Positions 18,577 through 26,168 of a stretch of DNA of 40,822 nucleotides are shown here, one piece after another (positions within the stretch are counted from its first letter, which is position 1; the number at the start of each line of letters is the position of its first letter). The translations under genes were made by a program, and so were the position numbers. Source of the stretch: Nevskia sp. (GTDB taxonomy: Bacteria > Pseudomonadota > Gammaproteobacteria > Nevskiales > Nevskiaceae); the NCBI GenBank assembly GCA_031291075.1, contig JARLJS010000221.1, forward strand, positions 1 through 40,822, read 5' to 3'. The notes beneath the pieces were generated by a model. That model saw nothing but the letters and a program-made list of their open reading frames with translations. It was not told where the DNA came from and searched no databases.

Positions 18577-19908
18577 CTACCAGTCTATGCGCTCCAGAAG
18601 GACCTGAAGCTTGGCGCCTCGCGACGGGTTCAGTCTCTTCAAATGATTGACCCGGCCCTGGAGGTGCGCCCGGAAATCGTCGTATCCGTCCCGGTTCTGT
18701 GATGCTGGATCGAGGCGCAGACAATTGTGCAGGGTTGCCTTCAGGCGATCATATTCCTTGCGATGCAAATTGGTCTTGTCGTTGACCACTACACCGGTCA
18801 GGATCTGGCAATCGCTCTTGTGCATGATGCGCGTTTTGCGGAAATTCACCTCGAACCCTTCGTCCAGCGCGACAGCAGCGACGAGTACGCTGAGCCTCTC
18901 CGCTCTCCGCCGCACCGGCTCATCGCCGGAAAATGCGAGGTCGTCCGCATAGCGTGTGTAATCCGCATCCATGCTGGCGGCCAACGCAGCCAAGCGGAAA
19001 TCCAGGTGCAACGCACACAAATTGGCCAACGCCGGCGAGGTCGGCGCCCCTTGCGGAAGATGCCGTTCGCTGAGCTTCTTGCGCTCCGGCCAAGGCAATA
19101 TGTATCCCTGATCGGCGCCGGGACTTTTCAGAGCGGCGTGGACGGGTATGCGATTCGTACACAATCCGGTCAGGACTCTCGCGGTTGCCTCGGGGTAGCC
19201 CAGGGTTTTGAACACGGCGTTGATACGTCCGGCAGGGATGCTGCCGAAGAAGTTCCGCAAATCCATGCGCAGCACGACCCGCTTACCCACGTGCGGCGCA
19301 ACATACGTCAAGCAGGAATGGCCTCGGCGAAATCCGTGCGCCGCCTGATGCGGGGGAACGGGATCGAGAATTTCGCGCAGGATCTTTCGCTGGATTGCGC
19401 ATAACGCGGCCTTGGGCGACTCGATCAGCCGATAATCACCGTGCCGCTTGGGTATCCATTTGTAGCGATAGTGACAAAGGGCTCCGTCGGACCAACGAAT
19501 CATGCCGCGCAGGTCCGCATACCACTCGAGTTCGGGGATGGCGATGCCAAGCCAGGCCGCCAGGTCCCCCGGCGTGGGAAGTTCGGGAAGGACACAGCCG
19601 GCCAGTACGCCGATGCGCACACCCATGGGTGGCGAAGCAAGCAGATAGCGGCGGATACGGGGTTTGGTCGAAGCCTCCCAGGCCCTGCCGTAACCAGGAT
19701 CGACACGGATGAACTGAATCAGCTCACGCCGCTGGGCATAAACGAGTTGAGAACCAAAGCGCTGGAATACTCTCCTGGCGAGCGGCCGTATCCAACGATG
19801 CTTCCGGCCGAGCGCCACGGCGGCCCTTGCCGCAAAATCCTCTTCGCTGCAAGGCCCGGCGAGCAGCGCATCGGCAAGCCCAGCCGCGACCTGGTCCTGA
19901 AGCATCAT
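18577..19908 (-). CDS. retron-type reverse transcriptase
   Basis: 443-residue RNA-directed DNA polymerase. About 150 N-terminal residues of unknown fold precede the RT domain: RT0-2 (IPKRHGDYRLIESPK, then AAHGFRRGHS at about 189), motif A with D216 (VVLRMDLRNFFGSI), QGAPTSP (286-292), and the catalytic YADD (320-323) in YTRYADDLAFSG. Retron hallmarks are LTGVVVN (370-376), matching the region Y VTG motif, and YVAPH (202-206), a degenerate region X NAxxH with only the histidine kept. A longer frame starts with GTG at 19983, but that codon lies inside the predicted ncRNA. The ATG at 19908, 27 bases after the second repeat, is preferred; its ribosome-binding site is weak. Myxococcal retron RTs also have long N-termini. 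Confidence 0.9.
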   Translation of the reverse strand: MMLQDQVAAGLADALLAGPCSEEDFAARAAVALGRKHRWIRPLARRVFQRFGSQLVYAQRRELIQFIRVDPGYGRAWEASTKPRIRRYLLASPPMGVRIGVLAGCVLPELPTPGDLAAWLGIAIPELEWYADLRGMIRWSDGALCHYRYKWIPKRHGDYRLIESPKAALCAIQRKILREILDPVPPHQAAHGFRRGHSCLTYVAPHVGKRVVLRMDLRNFFGSIPAGRINAVFKTLGYPEATARVLTGLCTNRIPVHAALKSPGADQGYILPWPERKKLSERHLPQGAPTSPALANLCALHLDFRLAALAASMDADYTRYADDLAFSGDEPVRRRAERLSVLVAAVALDEGFEVNFRKTRIMHKSDCQILTGVVVNDKTNLHRKEYDRLKATLHNCLRLDPASQNRDGYDDFRAHLQGRVNHLKRLNPSRGAKLQVLLERIDW

Positions 19909-19935
19909 GGATTTGCCCGGGTCCAATGAGAGGAT

Positions 19936-20104
19936 GCGGCGGGATTCTCCAACCAGTCTGGTTAACCACGAGCCTATCTGCACGAAGTGCAGCGGAGCTC
20001 TTGGGACGAATTGTCATCATCAGGAACTAACCCCGGGGTAACCCCGGAGAGGCAACGAAGCGTTCTTTCGAGCACTTCCCCGCCAGCTTGGAGAATCCGC
20101 CGCC
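19936..20104 (-). ncRNA. predicted retron msr-msd RNA
   Basis: 169-nt segment directly upstream of the RT. Plus-strand TTGGAGAATCCGCCGC (20088-20103) is complementary to 19936-19952 over 16 bp with one bulged G; these are the expected a1 and a2 ends. On the minus strand a1 is followed at once by GC after AA, so an AGC with the candidate branching G at 20087. Then come a long hairpin at 20084-20051 closed by a GAAA tetraloop, an 8-bp hairpin at 20049-20031 (CTCCGGGG/CCCCGGGG, UUA loop), an unpaired stretch, and a hairpin at 20004-19966 with CTGCAC/GTGCAG at its tip, probably in msd. The layout matches retron ncRNAs; ends and msDNA length are inferred. Confidence 0.75.
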
Positions 20105-20109
20105 GGCGC

Positions 20110-20138
20110 AGCGTAGATACTGGCACACAACCTGTCAA
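20110..20138 (-). promoter_or_regulatory. promoter of the retron RNA
   Basis: On the minus strand TTGACA (20138-20133, perfect -35) and TACGCT (20115-20110, half match to -10) are separated by 17 nt. A start 6-7 nt downstream falls at about 20104, the first base of repeat a1. It lies within 25 bp of the Fic gene stop, so the retron probably has its own promoter. The -10 is weak; the -35, spacing and start position are the support. Confidence 0.6.
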
Positions 20139-20160
20139 TGAATCGCGCAGTGCGTGTAGA

Positions 20161-21258
20161 TCAGTCCATCACCACGTCATAGCTCGTGTTCTTGCTGCCG
20201 CCCGGGTTTGTCCTGAGCACACCGCGCTCCAGCAGGTTGTTGATGTCCCGCTGCGCGGTCGGCACGGCGCACTTTGTAATCGTTGCCCACTTTTTCGTAG
20301 TCAACTTTCCCTCGAACCCGTCCAGATAGCGATTCAGCATGAGCCTCTGGCGCTCGGAGAACGACACGCCGGTGTGCTTCCGCCAGAAGTCCGCCTTGCG
20401 CAACACCTGGGTACAGATTTCGTCGGCGCCATCGACGGCACGGGAAAAACAGTCGAGGAACCAGCTCAGCCACGGCGTGACATCCAGCGAACCCTTCTGC
20501 GTGGCCTCCAGGGTGTCGTAGTACGCCTTGCGTTCCTTGCGGATCTGGCTGGACAAGCTGTAGAAACGCTGAGGCGATTTTTCCAGTTGCGCCAGTGCTT
20601 GGTCGGCAATGGCGCGCGCCACACGGCCATTGCCGTCCTCGAATGGGTGGATGGTCACAAACCACAGATGTGCGAGCCCGGCGCGCAGCAGGTTTTGCGG
20701 AGCGCCTGTTGCAAACCACTCCGCGAATCGCCGTATCTCGTCATCCACCTGTTTTGCGGGCGGCGCTTCGTAGTGCACACGCTCGCGGCCATAAGCGCCC
20801 GACACCACCTGCATGGGTCCATCGGCATCGTCGCGCCACTCCCCGACCCTGATCAGGCGCGTGCCTGAGAAGCCGGTGGGAAAAAGAGCGGCCTGCCAAC
20901 CGCACAAGCGCTCGGCCGTCAGGGGCTGGTCGAAGCGCTGCGTGGTGTCGAGCATCATCTCCACCACGCCCTCGGTCTTCCGGTCGGACGGCGTTAGCGC
21001 CGCTTCAGGAACGCCGAGCCGGCGGGCGACGGATGAACGGACGCTGTCGCGATCCAGGACCTCGCCTTCGATCTCCGAACTCTTGATGACGTCCTCGGTC
21101 AGCGTTTCGACCTGGGCGCGGAGCTTCAAGTCAAAACCAAGCCCTTCCATCCGGCCCAGCAGCCGCCCCTGCTTGTGATGAGCTGCGGCCAGCGGCGCTA
21201 TCAGAACCGCGTCATCCCACCGAAAATTGGGCCACTCCGGCCTTTCCCAGATATACAC
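20161..21258 (-). CDS. Fic-domain protein (class II) with C-terminal winged helix
   Basis: 365-residue Fic family protein, predicted to transfer AMP (or another nucleotide moiety) to a target protein. The active-site loop HPFEDGNGR lies in the middle. The N-terminal helix contains SSEIEG, matching the (S/T)xxxE(G/N) auto-inhibitory motif of class II Fic proteins. The C-terminal ~70 residues (TTKKWATITKCAVPTAQRDI) look like a winged helix-turn-helix, so it may repress its own gene. The GTG at 21258 is chosen: TGAGGTGA lies just upstream and family members start close to the IWxxPxWPxFxWD segment. A TTG at 21309 and a GTG at 21264 are alternatives. It lies directly upstream of the retron on the same strand. 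Confidence 0.87.
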   Translation of the reverse strand: MYIWERPEWPNFRWDDAVLIAPLAAAHHKQGRLLGRMEGLGFDLKLRAQVETLTEDVIKSSEIEGEVLDRDSVRSSVARRLGVPEAALTPSDRKTEGVVEMMLDTTQRFDQPLTAERLCGWQAALFPTGFSGTRLIRVGEWRDDADGPMQVVSGAYGRERVHYEAPPAKQVDDEIRRFAEWFATGAPQNLLRAGLAHLWFVTIHPFEDGNGRVARAIADQALAQLEKSPQRFYSLSSQIRKERKAYYDTLEATQKGSLDVTPWLSWFLDCFSRAVDGADEICTQVLRKADFWRKHTGVSFSERQRLMLNRYLDGFEGKLTTKKWATITKCAVPTAQRDINNLLERGVLRTNPGGSKNTSYDVVMD

Positions 21259-21263
21259 ATTCA

Positions 21264-21306
21264 CCTCATAATATGAGGAGAATATAGGGTGTTTCTCCTC
21301 ATGAGG
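21264..21306. promoter_or_regulatory. two palindromic operator sites before the fic gene
   Basis: CCTCATAATATGAGG (21264-21278) has perfect 7-bp arms about one central base, and CCTCATGAGG (21297-21306) is a perfect 10-bp palindrome. Both share the half-site CCTCAT, and centre to centre they are about 30 bp, near three helical turns. They lie just upstream of the chosen fic start, and the AT-rich TATTAT inside the first may be the -10. Autoregulation by the Fic winged helix is the simplest reading. Confidence 0.6.
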
Positions 21307-21309
21307 CAA

Positions 21310-21490
21310 GTTTTCCTCGCTTAGTGATTAGAATAACCTAACATGTGGGTTGCAGCGAGACGAAAGCAATTCAACGACACCGGTTTTGCAACCGGGCCCG
21401 CGCTGCGCGTCCGAAATGATCTTCATGGGCGCAAATCCACCACCGGCCTAGCAGCGGCGATGGATGTTTGCGCGACCCTTCACGCGACAA
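21310..21490. other. intergenic, no gene recognised
   Basis: No ORF of substance or homology. A short hairpin (CCGGTT TTGC AACCGG, around 21390) looks superficially like an anticodon arm, but no acceptor, D or T arms accompany it. The stretch separates the fic promoter from the miniature element. Confidence 0.4.
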
Positions 21491-21659
21491 TCTAGTGTTG
21501 TGAGTTAGAAATTCGTTAACTAAATTTCTTCGTCATTCCCGCGCAGGCGGGAATCCAGTTTTCGATTTTGCACGGAACCCGAAAGCAGAACTGGGTCCCC
21601 GCCTCCGCGGAGACGACAGTCCCAACTTAATCAACGGATTTCCAACTCACCACACTAGA
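21491..21659. mobile_element. miniature inverted-repeat element (MITE)
   Basis: 169-bp non-coding element whose ends are imperfect inverted repeats of about 28 bp: the left end begins TCTAGTGTTGTGAGTTAGAA and the right end, read inward on the other strand, begins TCTAGTGTGGTGAGTTGGAA. Both ends carry CTAG, compatible with a duplicated TA as left by IS630/Tc1-type transposases. Inside are CATTCCCGCGCAGGCGGGAATCCAG and a second GC-rich palindrome, like dispersed proteobacterial repeats. It has no transposase and would need one in trans. Confidence 0.65.
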
Positions 21660-21854
21660 ATATCGCTGACCAACCCTCAAAGTGCCGCTGGGGAATGCCA
21701 AGATTTGAGCGGGTTGAAGCCGGCTCGGCCGGGATGAAACGTGGCGAATCCCATGCTTTGCAAGTCGATCAGCGACTAAATAGTAGAATTTTGAACGATC
21801 AAAATATCGAGAGCGATCTCCCTACCCTTTTGATAAGAGGCTACTCAGATCAAC

Positions 21855-22372
21855 TTAAGCTTTTGCTTGAAACCAAACATATTTACCAAAAGGTGACGCT
21901 TGACGTTGACGCCATCGTCTCCAAGGCGCTGAAAAGAGATAAGGGTAAGGTTCCACCAGTGTTGGAAAATTATGCAGCGGGGGTAGTTGGACTGATCTGC
22001 CTGAAACGAACCCGTAGGAAATGTCGTTTGCGAGGCGACTGTGATATTTCCCGGTCAAATAATTTAAAACCGAGCGCTGCACGATGCGATCGCCGACCGT
22101 CGGAACACAGATTACACGCTTCTTCCCGTTTGGCTTTGTGATGATGCAGGGAGATAAAGGGCTCGGAGAATAACTACCGGATCGCAACGACTTATGGAGT
22201 CGGACCACTTATGGAGTCGGACCAAGTGAGGAGTGGGGTCGCGCTTGACGTCGTTGACACACTGGCCGTCGCTACCCACGGTGCCACGAGCGCGGGCTCG
22301 CATAGTCGAGAGCATATGAAGCCAGGCCGCCCGCAGGGCATCGGGCGACGATACTCGCTGGAGAGCGTTCAT
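21855..22372 (-). pseudogene. reverse transcriptase remnant (frameshifted and truncated)
   Basis: Two overlapping minus-strand frames together encode the first part of a second RT. The first frame (from ATG 22372) gives MNALQRVSSPDALRAAWLHM and RARGTVGSDG. After the tandem duplication at 22191-22224 the second frame continues with SLRSGSYSPSPL, then KPNGKKRVICVPTVGDRIVQ and LANDISYGFVSGRSV, which are RT motifs 0-2. Similarity fades after about YPYLFSA, and no YADD box follows, so the polymerase core is lost. The style is group II intron/DRT-like and different from the retron RT. The start and its ribosome-binding site are uncertain; the gene is clearly dead. Confidence 0.75.
22191..22224. repeat. 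17-bp perfect tandem duplication
   Basis: CTTATGGAGTCGGACCA occurs twice head to tail (22191-22207, 22208-22224). Because 17 is not a multiple of three, it shifts the frame of the RT remnant: removing one copy joins LVRLHK to SLRSGSYSP in one frame. It looks like a replication-slippage event. Confidence 0.9.
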
Positions 22373-22878
22373 TATTCGGTAGTGATCGCCGGCGTCAGAT
22401 CCCCCAGGCCAGCGAACCGTAAGCTCACGCAGCCCCGGCAAGTACGAGCGCCTCTGGCGAGGCCGCTGAACACCTGGTACCGCGTTCGACGGCTCTGCGA
22501 TTGCTCGCAGCGTCGCCTGATGGCCGATGGGTGACGCGGAGCGCAACCTGCAGCGATGCACGTTGGAGGCTACGTGCAAGCATACTATAAGGCATCCAAA
22601 AATCAATATCTAGTAGTCCCTGGGGTAGAAAAACCACAATATCCTGTGTCCCATGGACGGCCACGCTGCTCCGCCGAGGCCTTACTTGGGGCCGGCAAGA
22701 AAACCTGTGACCGCTTGAAATCGAACCGAGTCGGACGCTAGTTAGCATCAGTTTTTTCGGCCACGCGTCCGTATTCCACCCTTGCCGAGCCGGCTCGATG
22801 CTGTGGAGCCACTCTGGCCAAGAAAATGCACAGCCTAGGGAGGGGCCAGCGAGTCAGACGACGTAACGGGAGCTGCGC
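22373..22878. other. non-coding stretch of the island
   Basis: About 500 bp with no supported gene. Open frames on both strands lack homology and starts. An AT-rich patch (around 22575-22615; TATAGT on the minus strand) could be an old promoter for the broken RT. Base composition is more mixed and lower in GC than in the flanking chromosomal genes. An ncRNA for the dead RT could once have lain here, but no long inverted repeat was found by eye. Confidence 0.4.
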
Positions 22879-23685
22879 ATGCTCAATCGATTGGAGTCAG
22901 AAGCTGTCTATCTGTTGGCAGTGGTCGAACTGATCAACTCGGCGGTCAACAGGCAAGTGCTGCAATTCCGGGCGCCCGCTGATCGCCAGGAGGTGGTGTT
23001 CGAATCATCGCTGCACCGGCGGTACTTCAGCATTTGCTTGGTCGATTTGCTATCCCAGACGGACAGCAGGGCGCCGGTGATTGCTCAACCGTATCTTCGC
23101 GCCATCCGAAATATCTGCGAAGCACCCTTGCTCGGAGATGCGGAGTCCGCGTGCGCGCTTGCAAACGCCGCCGCTGCGTTCACAGCCTGGCTCAACGAAA
23201 CTTTTGAGTTCGATGCCTGGCTTCCGTCGATTGGTATCAATGTCAAGGTCGTGCCGACCCGAATTCAGATGCTCAAGCTCTGCGGTGACTTGTCAAAGCA
23301 CAACTTCTTGCGGGCTATCGGTGTTGCTGAAGACATCCGCGACTTGTTAGCCGCCGCAGGTCATGAGGTCGATTTGTTCCAGGCCCTGAGAGCTCACGAA
23401 GACGTTTATGACCATTTTCACGAGAACATTCTGGCCTACCACGCGAGCACGATCGCGCAGCACTTGAACGATCTGCGTTGGGGCATCCATGAATATCTGT
23501 ATCCGCTATATGTTCGCTGCAGGGTCGACGAAGGAGGAGAGTCGATCATGTACCGGTTTGAATACCCGGACGGGATAGATGACCCCTTTGCTCGTGCGTG
23601 CTTCTGGGACCTCATGAACGGCGTCCGGATGGCCCCTTATGTGCCACGGTTTACCGCATCAAGATTTCTGCAGGGGCGCTATTAG
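22879..23685 (+). CDS. protein of unknown function in the island
   Basis: 268-residue soluble, mostly helical protein. The ATG at 22879 has CGGGAG six bases upstream, and the frame is open and without decay, so it is probably a live gene. Noticeable segments are SLHRRYFSICLVDLL near residue 45, LKLCGDLSKHNFLRAIGVAE near 130-150, and NDLRWGIHEYLYPLY near 200. There is no signal peptide or membrane helix. The SKHNFLR segment recalls some HEPN-like proteins, but no clean RxxxxH catalytic motif is seen, so that is only a guess. It ends the retron/Fic island and is convergent with the ferredoxin-NADP reductase. Confidence 0.6.
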   Translation: MLNRLESEAVYLLAVVELINSAVNRQVLQFRAPADRQEVVFESSLHRRYFSICLVDLLSQTDSRAPVIAQPYLRAIRNICEAPLLGDAESACALANAAAAFTAWLNETFEFDAWLPSIGINVKVVPTRIQMLKLCGDLSKHNFLRAIGVAEDIRDLLAAAGHEVDLFQALRAHEDVYDHFHENILAYHASTIAQHLNDLRWGIHEYLYPLYVRCRVDEGGESIMYRFEYPDGIDDPFARACFWDLMNGVRMAPYVPRFTASRFLQGRY

Positions 23686-23773
23686 CGAGTTTGGTACATC
23701 TTCCTTTGACTGTCGTCCTACGGCGGAGGACGCAGTTCCGATCGTCGCGGCCGCTGGCCGCATGGCCTACCCC

Positions 23774-24832
23774 TCAAGCCGCCCGCTGCTTCTCCTCCGC
23801 GAACGGATCGTCCACCCCCAGCCGCTTGTGCATGATCGGGCTGGTGGTGGTGTACTGCAGGTTCACCTTTTCGCCCGGGTTGAGGCGGGCCTTGATGGCG
23901 AAGGCGGCCAGGGCCGCTTCGTGGAAGCCGGACAGGATCAGCTTCTTCTTGCCGGGGTACCAGCCGATGTCGCCGATGGCGTAGATGCCGGGGACGGAGG
24001 TCTCGAACTTTTCGGTGTCGACCTGGATCTGGTTCTTCTGCAGGTTGAGTCCCCACTCGGCGATCGGCCCCAGCCGCGGGTGCAGGCCGAAGAACACCAG
24101 CAGGTGGTCCAGCTCCAGCCGGCGCACCACGCCGTCGGCGCCGGTCACCTGGATTTCCCGCAGTTCGCCGGCGGGGCCCTCACGCAGCTCCGTGATGCTG
24201 CCGACCAGGAACTGCATCTCCAGCTGCTCGCACAGCTGCTGCATCTTCGCCACGGACGCCGGTGCCGCCTTGAACTTCTCGGAGCGGTGGATCAGCACCA
24301 CGCTCTCCGCCTTGCCGTGGAGGCTGAGCGCCCAGTCCAGGGCGGAGTCGCCGCCGCCCAGCACCACCACGTGCTTGCCGCGGTGGATCTCGGGATCGCG
24401 CACCTTGTAGAAGACGTCGCGGTCGACGTGACGCTCCACCCCCGGCACCTGCAGCTCCACCGGCTGGAAAGCGCCGACGCCGCCGGCGATGATGATGGCG
24501 CGGGTGTGGAACTCGGTGCCCTTGCTGGTCTTCAGGTAGAACGTGCCGTCCTCGAAGCGGCGCACGTCGGTCGCCTGCTGGCCGAGGTGAAAGGTGGCGC
24601 CGAAGGGCTTGATCTGCTCCATCAGGCGGTCGATCAGCTCGCGTGCGCCGCACACCGGCAGCGCCGGGATGTCGTAGATCGGCTTGTCCGGGTACAGCTC
24701 CGTGCACTGGCCGCCGGGCTGCGGTAAGGTGTCGATCAGGTGAGCCTTGATGCCGAGCAGGCCCAGCTCGAAGACCTGGAACAGGCCGCAGGGGCCCGCC
24801 CCGATGATGACTACGTCCGCCTTGATCGTCAC
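23774..24832 (-). CDS. ferredoxin-NADP+ reductase, thioredoxin reductase-like type
   Basis: 352-residue FAD flavoprotein predicted to move electrons between NADPH and ferredoxin or flavodoxin. The FAD site GAGPCGL is at the N-terminus, the NADPH site [10 protein letters not shown] is in the middle, and the C-terminal FAD-contact segment is [10 protein letters not shown]. The redox-active CxxC of true thioredoxin reductases is absent, which places it with the YumC-type reductases. The GTG at 24832 follows GGAGGG at 8-base spacing; the open frame to 24904 is an unsupported extension. It is divergent from the fatty-acid/CoA cluster and may supply electrons to oxygenases such as those at the window start, which is inference. 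Confidence 0.88.
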   Translation of the reverse strand: MTIKADVVIIGAGPCGLFQVFELGLLGIKAHLIDTLPQPGGQCTELYPDKPIYDIPALPVCGARELIDRLMEQIKPFGATFHLGQQATDVRRFEDGTFYLKTSKGTEFHTRAIIIAGGVGAFQPVELQVPGVERHVDRDVFYKVRDPEIHRGKHVVVLGGGDSALDWALSLHGKAESVVLIHRSEKFKAAPASVAKMQQLCEQLEMQFLVGSITELREGPAGELREIQVTGADGVVRRLELDHLLVFFGLHPRLGPIAEWGLNLQKNQIQVDTEKFETSVPGIYAIGDIGWYPGKKKLILSGFHEAALAAFAIKARLNPGEKVNLQYTTTSPIMHKRLGVDDPFAEEKQRAA

Positions 24833-24924
24833 TACAACTGCCCTCCGGCTACGGGGCCTGCCTCTCGAAGGCGCGCACATTACCACCATGGTGCACTGCC
24901 ACAATAGCCTGTAAGCGCTATATG

Positions 24925-24945
24925 CTTATTCTTAGTTCGAATAAG
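24925..24945. promoter_or_regulatory. palindrome in divergent promoter region
   Basis: CTTATTC and GAATAAG form perfect 7-bp arms around TTAGTTC. It lies between the divergent reductase and phosphotransferase-family genes, next to TATATG. It could be an operator for an unlinked regulator or a short hairpin in a leader. Confidence 0.4.
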
Positions 24946-25049
24946 TCCCTGCCTTTGCAACCGGCCTTGTCAAGGCTAGATTCGAACCGCTCCCCCGGCA
25001 TTGATCTGGGACAATGCACGGCGGAAACCAAGAAGGAGGAACAATCCCG

Positions 25050-26129
25050 ATGACCGAAGCCGCCGCCGTCCTCGACCAGCCCGGTGCCGTCCGCGAGGAG
25101 AACAATTTCGACCCCGCCCGCATCCTGCCCTTCCTGCAGAGCAAGATTGCCGGCCTGGCGGACGGCCCGCTGGAACTCAAGCAGTTCCAGGGCGGTGCCT
25201 CCAACGTCACCTACCTGCTGAAGGTGGGCGAGCGGGAAATGATCCTGCGCCGCCCGCCGGCGGGCACCAAGGCCAAGACCGCGCACGACATGGGGCGGGA
25301 GTTCCGCATCCTGCAGCGGCTCAACCCGCATTTCCCCTGCCCCAAGCCGCTGGCCTACTGCGAGGACCAGAGCCTGATCGGCAGCGATTTCTACGTGATG
25401 GAGAAATTCCAGGGCGTGATCCTGCGCCGCGACCTGCCGAAGGGCTTGAGCTACACGCCGGAGCAGGCGCGCCAACTGTGCCTCAACCTGATCGACACCC
25501 TGATCCGGCTGCACACCCTGGACTACGAGAAGGCGGGCCTGGCCGACCTGGGCAAGCCGGCCGGCTACGTCGAGCGCCAGGTGAGCGGCTGGTGCGAGCG
25601 CTTCGAGAAGGTCATCACCGACGACGTGCCGAAGTACGCAACGGTGATGGCCTGGATCAAGGCCAAGCGCCCGCCCGACTCGCCGCGCCCCGGCATCATC
25701 CACAACGACTACCGCTTCGACAACGTGGTGCTGTCGCCGCGGGACAACGCCACCATCATCGGCGTGCTCGACTGGGAGATGGCCACGCTGGGCGATCCGC
25801 TGATGGACCTGGGCAACTCGCTCGCCTACTGGGTGCAGCGGGACGACCCGCAGTTCATGCAGCCGGTGCGCATGCAGCCGTGCAACATCCCCGGCATGCT
25901 CAGCCGCGACGAGATCGTGCGCTACTACGCCGAGCGCACCGGGCGCGAGATCGGCAACTACGACTTCTACCACGTGTTCGGCCTGTTCCGGCTGGCGGTG
26001 ATCGCGCAGCAGATCTACTACCGCTTCAAGCTCGGCCAGACCACCAACCCGAAGTTCCAGGCCTTCGGCGTATTCGTCACGGTGCTGTCGCGGGTCGCCG
26101 AGGCCGTGATCGAGAAGTCCGCACTCTGA
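25050..26129 (+). CDS. phosphotransferase-family protein (APH-fold, ACAD10/11-like)
   Basis: 359-residue kinase-fold protein of the aminoglycoside phosphotransferase superfamily. The N-lobe has FQGGASNVTYLLKVG with the glycine-rich turn, followed by ILRRPP. The catalytic loop is HNDYRFDNVVL and the metal-binding motif is LDWEMATLGDP. This subgroup resembles the kinase domain fused to acyl-CoA dehydrogenases in ACAD10/11, which phosphorylates 4-hydroxyacyl-CoA. Its position ahead of an SDR, a hydrolase and an acyl-CoA synthetase fits a fatty-acid role rather than antibiotic resistance. The ATG at 25050 has AAGGAGG upstream; an in-frame ATG at 25014 is less likely. Confidence 0.85.
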   Translation: MTEAAAVLDQPGAVREENNFDPARILPFLQSKIAGLADGPLELKQFQGGASNVTYLLKVGEREMILRRPPAGTKAKTAHDMGREFRILQRLNPHFPCPKPLAYCEDQSLIGSDFYVMEKFQGVILRRDLPKGLSYTPEQARQLCLNLIDTLIRLHTLDYEKAGLADLGKPAGYVERQVSGWCERFEKVITDDVPKYATVMAWIKAKRPPDSPRPGIIHNDYRFDNVVLSPRDNATIIGVLDWEMATLGDPLMDLGNSLAYWVQRDDPQFMQPVRMQPCNIPGMLSRDEIVRYYAERTGREIGNYDFYHVFGLFRLAVIAQQIYYRFKLGQTTNPKFQAFGVFVTVLSRVAEAVIEKSAL

Positions 26130-26168
26130 CCATAACACCACCATAACACCCGATAACAGGAGAATCCC

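Noticed and set aside
19909-19983. GTG start giving a 468-residue RT
   Set aside because: The codon and first 16 codons lie within the predicted msr-msd RNA and its second repeat; the ATG at 19908 is downstream of it.
19724-20020. 98-residue ORF crossing the retron RNA and RT start
   Set aside because: It lies out of frame with RT and inside the predicted structured RNA, with no recognisable sequence.
21380-21410. tRNA-like arm CCGGTT TTGC AACCGG
   Set aside because: No acceptor stem, D arm or GTTCGA-type T loop at the right distances.
21695-22141. 148-residue plus-strand ORF
   Set aside because: It is antisense to the RT remnant, whose minus-strand motifs are clear; no ribosome-binding site or family was seen.
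21491-22224. possible CRISPR array
   Set aside because: The only direct repeat is a single 17-bp tandem duplication without spacers; the other repeats are inverted.
22556-22741. 61-residue ORF in the island gap
   Set aside because: No homology, no start signal and ordinary length for chance in this composition.
25050-26129. aminoglycoside resistance gene
   Set aside because: The APH fold is present, but the context of SDR, hydrolase and acyl-CoA synthetase, and its resemblance to ACAD10/11 kinase domains, favour lipid metabolism.
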